Below, piece after piece: positions 57,997 to 64,000 of a stretch of DNA of 64,000 bases. Location: assembly GCF_000744655.1 (NCBI RefSeq), contig NZ_JQMJ01000004.1, forward strand, positions 6,014,001-6,078,000, in the 5' to 3' direction. The notes below the pieces were generated by a model. That model was not told the origin of the DNA and ran no database searches. It saw nothing but the letters and a program-made list of their open reading frames with translations. This DNA is from Streptacidiphilus rugosus AM-16. Its GTDB lineage: Bacteria; Actinomycetota; Actinomycetes; Streptomycetales; Streptomycetaceae. Every line of letters starts with the position of its first letter. Position 1 is the stretch's first letter. Made by a program: the position numbers and the translations under genes.

Positions 57997-59520
57997 TCAG
58001 GCGTTGGTCGGGAAGCCCAGGTTGATCCCGCCGTGGCTCGGGTCGAGCCAGCGCGAGGTCACGGCCTTGCCGCGGGTGAAGAACTGGACGCCGTCCGCAC
58101 CGTAGGCGTGGGTGTCGCCGAAGAGCGACGCCTTCCAGCCGCCGAAGGAGTAGTAGGCGACCGGGACCGGGATCGGCACGTTGATACCGACCATGCCGAC
58201 CTCGACCTCGTTCTGGAAGCGCCGGGCCGCGCCGCCGTCGTTGGTGAAGATGGCGGTGCCGTTGCCGTAGGGGTTGCTGTTGATCAGCTGCAGGCCCTCC
58301 TCGTAGGAGTCCACGCGGACGACCGACAGCACCGGGCCGAAGATCTCGTCGTTGTAGACGGACATCCCGGGCTTGACGTTGTCGAACAGCGTCGGGCCGA
58401 GCCAGAAGCCGTCCGCGGTCGGGTCGCCGGAGGCGTCCTCCGCGCTGATCGGGTGCTTGCGGCCGTCGACCACCAGGTCGGCGCCGTCGGCGACGCCGGA
58501 CTCCAGGTAGGAGGTGACCTTGTCGCGATGCACGCCGGTGACCAGCGGGCCCATGTCCGAGTCGCCGTTGCAGCCCGGGCCGACCTTCAGGGTGGCCATC
58601 CGGGACTTGATCTTCTCGATCAGCTCGTCCGCGATCGGCTCGACCGCGACCAGGACGGAGATCGCCATGCAGCGCTCGCCCGCCGCGCCGAAGCCGGCGT
58701 TGATCGCGGCGTCGGCGGCCAGGTCGAGGTCCGAGTCCGGCAGGACCAGCATGTGGTTCTTGGCGCCGCCGAGCGCCTGCACGCGCTTGCCGTAGCGGGT
58801 GCCCGTCTCGTAGACGTAGCGGGCGATCGGGGTCGAGCCCACGAAGGACACGGACTTGACGTCCGGGTGCTCCAGGAGGCGGTCGACCGCGACCTTGTCA
58901 CCGTGGACGACGTTGAAGACGCCGGCCGGGAGGCCCGCCTCGGCCCACAGGTCCGCGAGGAACTGCGCGGCGGACGGGTCCTTCTCGGAGGGCTTGAGGA
59001 TGACCGAGTTGCCCGCCGCGATGGCGATCGGGAAGAACCACATCGGGACCATCGCCGGGAAGTTGAACGGCGAGATGATCGCGACCGGGCCCAGCGGCTG
59101 ACGGATCGAGTAGACGTCGATGCCCGTGGACGCCTGCTCGGTGAAGCCGCCCTTGAGCAGCTGCGGGATGCCGCACGCGTACTCGACGACCTCGAGGCCT
59201 CGGGCGATCTCGCCCAGGGCGTCCGAGTGCACCTTGCCGTGCTCGGAGACGATGATCGAGGCCAGCTCGTCCTTGCGCTCGTTCAGCAGCTCGCGGAACT
59301 TGAAGAGCACGGTGGTGCGCTTGGCCAGCGAGGCGTGGCGCCACTCGCCGAAGGCGGTGACGGCGGCGCTGACGGCAGCGTCCACCTCGGCGATGGTGGC
59401 GAAGTCGACCTGACCGGAGACCTTGCCGGTCGCCGGGTCGAAGATGTCACCGCGGCGCGGGGCGGCGCCGGCCGTGGCAACGGCCGCGCCGCCGATCCAG
59501 TGGGTGATGTGCTTGCTCAA
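57997..59520 (-). CDS. mmsA: CoA-acylating methylmalonate-semialdehyde dehydrogenase
   Basis: A 507-aa ALDH-family enzyme. GFGAAGERCMAISV with the catalytic Cys is diagnostic of the MmsA/IolA type that forms propionyl-CoA or acetyl-CoA from (methyl)malonate semialdehyde with NAD and CoA. SPFNFPAMVPMW is the cofactor region. The start is a TTG at 59520 with an excellent GGAGG site 7 nt before. It serves valine, beta-alanine or myo-inositol breakdown; the linkage to beta-alanine from polyamines is possible. Confidence 0.93.
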   Translation of the reverse strand: MSKHITHWIGGAAVATAGAAPRRGDIFDPATGKVSGQVDFATIAEVDAAVSAAVTAFGEWRHASLAKRTTVLFKFRELLNERKDELASIIVSEHGKVHSDALGEIARGLEVVEYACGIPQLLKGGFTEQASTGIDVYSIRQPLGPVAIISPFNFPAMVPMWFFPIAIAAGNSVILKPSEKDPSAAQFLADLWAEAGLPAGVFNVVHGDKVAVDRLLEHPDVKSVSFVGSTPIARYVYETGTRYGKRVQALGGAKNHMLVLPDSDLDLAADAAINAGFGAAGERCMAISVLVAVEPIADELIEKIKSRMATLKVGPGCNGDSDMGPLVTGVHRDKVTSYLESGVADGADLVVDGRKHPISAEDASGDPTADGFWLGPTLFDNVKPGMSVYNDEIFGPVLSVVRVDSYEEGLQLINSNPYGNGTAIFTNDGGAARRFQNEVEVGMVGINVPIPVPVAYYSFGGWKASLFGDTHAYGADGVQFFTRGKAVTSRWLDPSHGGINLGFPTNA

Positions 59521-59653
59521 GGGTCTGCCTCCGAGTCCAGGCGGGGCACGCATGAGTCTGATTCCGTGCAGTGCAGGTGCCGCGCTCTCTACATTCTGTT
59601 TCGACCGGACGCCTCCCTCAATCAGCAGGTTGTCGGTCGATTCCGGATCCGCC

Positions 59654-60151
59654 TTACACCCCGTCGGGCCCGCTGTCCTCGGCGCCGTCCCCCAGCAGGC
59701 TGCCCTCCCCCGTGAGCAGCGCCGCCGCCTCGTGCATGGCCAGTTCCAGCATCACCGGATCACCCAGTCGGCCGCTGCCGTCCGGGGGTACCAGCCAGCG
59801 CAGGCCCCGTCCGGCACGGGAGGGATGCGGGACGGCGAGCCAGGTTCCGGGGCCCGCCGTGCGGACGCCGGTGCCGACCCAGCGCGCGGCGGTGCCGGGC
59901 GGCACGAAGAAGCCGAAGCGGTAGTCGCCGAAGTCGACCAGCACCGGACCCGGGTCGTTCTCCAGGCGCAGCAGCACGTCGACGGTGAGCCGGCCCAGCT
60001 CGCCCGGCACTATCAGCACGTCCCAGAGCCGACCGGCCGGGAGCAGCGCGATGCCCATGGCGCTGCGCTCCCACTCCCATCGGCAGGCCTCCGGATCCGG
60101 TGCGGCAGCGGCGAGCCATTCCACCGCGCCCCTCGACTCCAGACTTCCCAT
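59654..60151 (-). CDS. Small unknown protein (165 aa)
   Basis: Not recognised as a named family. A 165-aa soluble protein, no signal peptide or membrane helix. ATG at 60151 has GGAGGG 8 nt before, which fixes the start. Segments RLWDVLIVPGELGRLTV, VDFGDYRFGFFVPPGTAARW and GLRWLVPPDGSGRLGDP look like a beta-rich core that recalls parts of DNA primase/polymerase-like proteins of actinomycetes, but no catalytic residues are visible. It lies between mmsA and the amine oxidase gene, all on the minus strand, and may be unrelated to them. Confidence 0.75.
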   Translation of the reverse strand: MGSLESRGAVEWLAAAAPDPEACRWEWERSAMGIALLPAGRLWDVLIVPGELGRLTVDVLLRLENDPGPVLVDFGDYRFGFFVPPGTAARWVGTGVRTAGPGTWLAVPHPSRAGRGLRWLVPPDGSGRLGDPVMLELAMHEAAALLTGEGSLLGDGAEDSGPDGV

Positions 60152-60320
60152 AGCTTTCGCCCTCCACATCCGCGAGCTGGCGCCCGGGGTGGGCCAGGGG
60201 GTGGCCGACCCCGGGGTCACCATGAGAGAGCGGTTCGCTGTCCGGCTCTTACAGCGGTCTCGCACAATCGTGGGTGCGACCCGGCTCGGAGGGGCGAGAA
60301 GGCGCGTAAGGATGCGAAAG

Positions 60321-60350
60321 CGGCGCACACCCGCTATGAGGTGTGCGCCG
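60321..60350 (-). terminator. Possible terminator after the FAD oxidoreductase gene
   Basis: An 11-bp perfect inverted repeat (60321-60331 with 60340-60350) with an 8-nt loop, 71 nt after the oxidoreductase stop. Confidence 0.5.
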
Positions 60351-60420
60351 TCGTTTCGGATCGCAGGTCGCCGACGACCGTCCGGGCGACGATCCCTGTT
60401 TCCTCGTCAGCTGCCGCCCG

Positions 60421-61815
60421 TCAGCTGTCGAAGCCGAGGCCCAGCGCGTCCATGGTCTTCAGCCACAGGTTGCGCCGGCCCGCGTTCTTGTCGGCGCGGT
60501 CGAGCGACCACTTGGTCATCTCGATGCCGATCCACTTGACCGGCTCGGGCGGGAACGGCAGCGGCTTGCTCTTCACCATCTCCAGCTCGGTGCGCTCGGT
60601 CTGCTCGCCCGCGAGCAGGTCGAGCATGACCTCGGCGCCGAAGCGGGTCGCGCCCACCCCGAGGCCGGTGTAGCCCACCGCGTAGGAGACGCGGCCCTTG
60701 TGCGCGGTGCCGAAGAAGGCGGAGAAGCGGCTGCAGGTGTCGATCGCCCCGCCCCAGGCGTGGCTGAACTTCACCCCCTCCAGCTGCGGGAAGGCGGTGA
60801 AGAAGTGCTCCGCCAGCTTGGCGTAGGTCTCGGGGCGGTGGTCGTACTCGTCCCGGACCTTGCTGCCGTAGTGGTAGACCGCGTCGTAGCCGCCCCACAG
60901 GATGCGGTTGTCGGCCGAGATCCGGAAGTAGTGGAACTGGTTGTTGCAGTCGCCCAGGCCCTGGCGGTTCTTCCAGCCGATCGAGGCGAGCTGCTCGTCC
61001 GTCAGCGGCTCGGTCATCAGGGCGTAGTCGTAGACGGGGGCGAGGAACGGCCGCACCCGCTTGACCAGGTTGGGGAAGATGTTGGTGCCGAGCGCCACGT
61101 GCCGGGCGAAGACCCGGCCGTAGGGGGTGCGGACGGCCATGCCCTCGCCGTTCGGGACGAGGTCGGTGCCGGGGGTGTTCTCGAAGATCCGGACGCCCAG
61201 CTCCAGGCAGGCCCGCTTCAGGCCCCAGGCCAGCTTGGCCGGGTGGACCATCGCGACGCCGTCGCGGTCCCAGAGTCCGGCGAGGAAGGTCGGCGAGTTC
61301 ACCTCGGCGCGGACCGCGTCGGCGTCGAGGAACTCGGCGTGCACGCCGTACTCGCGCATCGCCTCGGCGCCCTCGCGCAGCTCCTCGACCTGGTGCGGCT
61401 CGGTGGCCACGTCCAGCTCGCCGGTGCGCTCCCAGTCGCAGTCGATGGCGTAGCGCTCGACCGTGTCCTCGATCGCCTGGAGGTTCTCGTGGCCGAGGCG
61501 CTCCAGGGTGCGCAGCTCGTTCGGCCAGCGCTCCAGGCCGTTGAAGAAGCCGTGGGTCAGGCTGGCGGCGCAGAAGCCGCCGTTGCGGCCGGAGGCGGCC
61601 CAGCCGACCTCCTTGCCCTCCAGCAGGACGACGTCCAGCGAGGGGTCGCGCTCCTTGGCGATCAGCGCGGTCCACAGTCCGGTGTAGCCGCCGCCGACGA
61701 CCAGCAGGTCGCAGTGGGTGTCGCCGACCAGGGCCGGCTCGGGCTCGGGCTTCGCGGGGTCCGCGAGCCAGAAGGAGGTGTACTGGACGTCGGCGAGGGA
61801 GTGGGCCGGATCCAT
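60421..61815 (-). CDS. FAD-dependent amine oxidoreductase (PuuB/DadA-like)
   Basis: A 464-aa flavoprotein of the DAO family. The FAD-binding Rossmann motif is GGGYTGLWTALIAKE, followed by LLEGKEVGWAASGRNGG; the C-terminal FAD contact is SYAVGYTGLGVGATRFG. The closest class by layout and neighbours is gamma-glutamylputrescine oxidase (PuuB) or a D-amino-acid dehydrogenase. It lies 101 nt after the aminobutyraldehyde dehydrogenase gene on the same strand, so both probably oxidise polyamine nitrogen. ATG start with a weak ribosome site. Confidence 0.88.
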   Translation of the reverse strand: MDPAHSLADVQYTSFWLADPAKPEPEPALVGDTHCDLLVVGGGYTGLWTALIAKERDPSLDVVLLEGKEVGWAASGRNGGFCAASLTHGFFNGLERWPNELRTLERLGHENLQAIEDTVERYAIDCDWERTGELDVATEPHQVEELREGAEAMREYGVHAEFLDADAVRAEVNSPTFLAGLWDRDGVAMVHPAKLAWGLKRACLELGVRIFENTPGTDLVPNGEGMAVRTPYGRVFARHVALGTNIFPNLVKRVRPFLAPVYDYALMTEPLTDEQLASIGWKNRQGLGDCNNQFHYFRISADNRILWGGYDAVYHYGSKVRDEYDHRPETYAKLAEHFFTAFPQLEGVKFSHAWGGAIDTCSRFSAFFGTAHKGRVSYAVGYTGLGVGATRFGAEVMLDLLAGEQTERTELEMVKSKPLPFPPEPVKWIGIEMTKWSLDRADKNAGRRNLWLKTMDALGLGFDS

Positions 61816-61916
61816 GCTCTCACTGCTTTCCGGTGCCCCGGCGGCCTGTCGGCGGCCGGGGCGTAGAAGGGTGTGGTGGGGCCGGACCGGCTCAGCGCCG
61901 GTCTGGCGGGCAGGGC

Positions 61917-63446
61917 CTAGCGGTCACCGAAGATGGTGCGGTGCCAGTCCTTGCGGGCGATCGCGGTGATGTCCTGCATCACGTGCTTGACCTGCGTGTA
62001 CTCGTCGAGCGAGTACTGCGACATGTCCTTGCCGTAACCGGAGGCCTTGTAGCCGCCGTGGGGCATCTCGCTGATGATCGGGATGTGGTCGTTGACCCAC
62101 ACGCAGCCGGCCTGGATCTCGCGGGTGGCGCGCAGCGCGCGGAAGGTGTTGGTGGTCCAGGCGGACGCGGCCAGGCCGTAGGGCGTGTCGTTGGCGAGCT
62201 CGATGCCCTCGTCGTCGGTGTCGAAGGGCAGCACGACCAGGACCGGGCCGAAGAGCTCCTGCTGCACGATCTCGGCGTCCTGCGCGACGTCGGTGACCAG
62301 CGTCGGGCGGTAGTAGGCGCCCTGGGTGAGGTCGGTGCCGTCGTGGCCCTTCTCGGGGGCGAAGCCGCCGGCCGCGACGGTGGCGCCGTAGCCGCGGGCG
62401 CGCTCGACGAAGCCGGCGACGGAGTCGCGCTGGCGCTCGGAGACGAGCGGGCCGAGGTCGGTCTGCGGGTTGAACGGGTCGCCCAGGCGGATCGAGTCGA
62501 AGATCTCGGCCGCACCGGCCACGAAGGCCTCGAAGAGCGGCCGCTGCACGTAGGCGCGGGTGGCGGCGGTGCAGTCCTGGCCGGTGTTGATCAGCGAGCC
62601 GGCCGCGGCGCCGTTGATCGCGGCCTCCAGGTCGGCGTCGTCGAAGACCACGAAGGGCGCCTTGCCGCCGAGCTCCAGGTGGGTGCGCTTGACGGTCTGG
62701 ACGGCGACCTCGCCGACGCGGGTGCCGACGCCGGTGGAGCCGGTGAAGGAGACCATGGAGACGTCGGGGTGGCCGATCAGGTACTCGCCGACGCTGCGGC
62801 CCTTGCCGGTGATCACGTTGACGACGCCGTCGGGGATGCCCGCGTCGGTGCAGGCCTGGGCGAACATCAGCGAGGTCAGGGGGGTGAGCTCGGCCGGCTT
62901 GAGCACGATGGTGTTGCCTGCGGCGATGGCCGGGAGGATCTTCCAGGCGGCCATCTGCAGCGGGTAGTTCCACGGCGCGATGGAGCCGACCACGCCGATC
63001 GCCTCGCGGCGGATCGAGGAGGTGTGCGAGCCGGACCACTCGCCGGTCGCCTTGCCCTCCAGGTTGCGGGCCGCGCCGGCGAAGAAGGCGGTGTTGTCGA
63101 CGGTGCCCGGTACGTCGAACTCGGTGGTCAGCTTGATCGGCTTGCCGGTCTGCGCGGACTCGACGCGGGCGAAGTCCTCGGCACGCTCGGCGAGGATCGC
63201 GGCGAGCCTGGTCAGGGCCTCGCTGCGGAAGGCCGGAGTGGCGCCGGACCACTCGGGGAAGGCCCGCTTGGCCGCGGCGACCGCGACGTCGACGTCGGCC
63301 GTCGAGGCGAGGTCGACGCGCTGGACCAGGCTGCCGTCGGCGGGGCTGGTGACGTCGTAGGTGTCTCCCGAGGTGCCCTTGCGCAGAGCGCCGTCGATGT
63401 ACTGGGCTCCGGCGTCGAAGCGGGTGCCGACGATGGTCCGGTCCAT
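61917..63446 (-). CDS. Gamma-aminobutyraldehyde dehydrogenase-type ALDH
   Basis: A 509-aa NAD-dependent aldehyde dehydrogenase of the gamma-aminobutyraldehyde/betaine group. The cofactor segment is SIAPWNYPLQMAAWKI, the base Glu is in LELGGKAPFVVF, and the catalytic Cys is in NTGQDCTAATRAYV. ATG at 63446 follows GAGGAG by about 8 nt; upstream frame is unsupported. With the adjoining amine oxidase it should turn putrescine-derived aldehyde to GABA, the substrate of gabT. It is divergent from a PucR gene, its likely regulator. Confidence 0.92.
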   Translation of the reverse strand: MDRTIVGTRFDAGAQYIDGALRKGTSGDTYDVTSPADGSLVQRVDLASTADVDVAVAAAKRAFPEWSGATPAFRSEALTRLAAILAERAEDFARVESAQTGKPIKLTTEFDVPGTVDNTAFFAGAARNLEGKATGEWSGSHTSSIRREAIGVVGSIAPWNYPLQMAAWKILPAIAAGNTIVLKPAELTPLTSLMFAQACTDAGIPDGVVNVITGKGRSVGEYLIGHPDVSMVSFTGSTGVGTRVGEVAVQTVKRTHLELGGKAPFVVFDDADLEAAINGAAAGSLINTGQDCTAATRAYVQRPLFEAFVAGAAEIFDSIRLGDPFNPQTDLGPLVSERQRDSVAGFVERARGYGATVAAGGFAPEKGHDGTDLTQGAYYRPTLVTDVAQDAEIVQQELFGPVLVVLPFDTDDEGIELANDTPYGLAASAWTTNTFRALRATREIQAGCVWVNDHIPIISEMPHGGYKASGYGKDMSQYSLDEYTQVKHVMQDITAIARKDWHRTIFGDR

Positions 63447-63660
63447 GGGTATCTCTCCTCGGGAGCGCGATGGGCTGCCTGCCCATCCTGCGACGATGCC
63501 CCGTCCCGGCAGGGGCGGGCAAGCGACAGTCTGCAAGGCGGATCCCCACCAGCATGACACGATGACAAGCTGCTGCATGGCGACACCTCGTTGCCGGAAT
63601 GTCGCCCCGGCCTGACACTATGAAGGCAGCTCAGCGCCGTCCCTTCCCGAAGGATGACCC
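63447..63660. promoter_or_regulatory. Divergent promoter region ALDH / PucR
   Basis: A 214-nt gap between the divergent dehydrogenase and PucR genes, expected to hold both promoters and the PucR operator. A TGACACGATGACA stretch near 63553 and a TGACACTATGA near 63613 (plus strand) are the most notable AT-richer parts. AAGGA for the PucR start lies at 63648-63652. Confidence 0.4.
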
Positions 63661-64000
63661 ATGTTCCCCACCGTCGCCCGCGTCCTCGAACTGGACGTGG
63701 TCAGCCGCGGCCTGCCCGAGGTCGTGGCCGGGGCGCAGCATCTGGAACGGCCGGTGCGCTGGGTCCACGTCTCCGAGCTGGCCGACGTCGCGGGCGTGCT
63801 GCAGGGCGGCGAGCTGATCCTGACCACCGGCATCGCGCTGCCCGAGGACCGCGAGGGCCTGGCCCGCTACGTCCGCGAGCTCGCCGACATCGGCGCGGCC
63901 GGGCTGGTCGTCGAGTTCGGCCGCCGGTACTTCGACAGCCTGCCGCGCGCGCTGGTCCACGCGGCGGAGCAGCGCGGCCTGCCGCTCATCGTGCTCCGGC
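63661..64000 (+). CDS. PucR-family regulator, 5' part (3' end outside window)
   Basis: The open frame from ATG 63661 (AAGGA 8 nt before) runs off the end of the window; 113 residues are visible. ERPVRWVHVSELADVAGVLQGGELILTTGIAL is the opening of the PucR N-terminal domain and matches the regulator at 43212-44786 in RPVRWVHxSEL and QGGEL/EGGEL. The HTH domain is not in the window. It is divergent from the gamma-aminobutyraldehyde dehydrogenase gene and probably controls polyamine/GABA catabolism. Confidence 0.88.
   Translation, partial: MFPTVARVLELDVVSRGLPEVVAGAQHLERPVRWVHVSELADVAGVLQGGELILTTGIALPEDREGLARYVRELADIGAAGLVVEFGRRYFDSLPRALVHAAEQRGLPLIVLR

Noticed and set aside
60152-60420. Small gene between the unknown 165-aa protein and the amine oxidase
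   Set aside because: 269 nt with no ORF that has a ribosome site or family likeness; only a weak hairpin is present.

Overview
This is high-GC actinobacterial DNA. The gene content and order (a nusA-infB-rbfA-truB-ribF translation block beside an ESX/type VII secretion locus, DXR/S2P/IspG isoprenoid genes, a GABA/polyamine catabolic island, GTG and TTG starts, dispersed palindromic intergenic repeats) point to the family Streptomycetaceae (Streptomyces, Kitasatospora or Streptacidiphilus). The genus cannot be fixed by reading alone. No CRISPR array, insertion sequence, prophage or tRNA gene was seen.

Layout. (1) 1-1013: 3' end of an amino-acid permease. (2) 1087-9894: ESX/T7SS locus with mycosin, two WXG100 proteins and EccB on the minus strand, and EccE, an unknown 257-aa protein and a proline-rich MinD/ParA-like ATPase on the plus strand. 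EccC and EccD are not among these genes. (3) 9983-26154: ribF, a trypsin-like/P-loop ATPase/helical-repeat protein (frameshifted), an M24 peptidase, an MFS exporter, a 0.54-kb repeat-filled gap, then truB, an NrnA-like DHH phosphoesterase, rbfA, ylxP, infB (frameshifted), ylxR, nusA and rimP. (4) 26299-32548: ferritin-like lipoprotein, aminoglycoside-phosphotransferase-like kinase, membrane protein, GNAT enzyme, a Thr/Ala-rich surface protein and a DUF4081-GNAT protein. (5) 32707-36614: ispG, site-2 metalloprotease, dxr. (6) 36951-44786: membrane-anchored sedolisin, acyl-CoA dehydrogenase, aldehyde dehydrogenase, PucR regulator. (7) 44945-51315: VirD4/FtsK-like ATPase divergent from gabT, NlpC/P60 hydrolase, PAP2 phosphatase and an EamA transporter that overlap tail to tail. 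(8) 51521-56603: a complete rRNA operon on the minus strand (16S-23S-5S, no spacer tRNA). (9) 57028-64000: intradiol dioxygenase, mmsA, a small unknown protein, FAD amine oxidase, aminobutyraldehyde dehydrogenase, and a divergent PucR regulator cut by the window end.

How the parts connect. The nusA-truB block is the usual transcription/translation cluster. gabT, the FAD amine oxidase, the aldehyde dehydrogenases and two PucR regulators look like putrescine to gamma-aminobutyraldehyde to GABA to succinate catabolism split around the rRNA operon. The ESX genes form the membrane and cell-wall part of a type VII system with its substrates.

Points most worth a second look: two single-base frameshifts in G/C runs (infB near 23602-23606; the protease-ATPase gene near 12712-12715); a perfect 23-bp nested palindrome downstream of ispG; an imperfect ~85-bp repeat array between the MFS gene and truB; two copies of a dispersed palindromic element; the protease-ATPase-repeat architecture next to the ESX locus; and two unusually long tail-to-tail gene overlaps.
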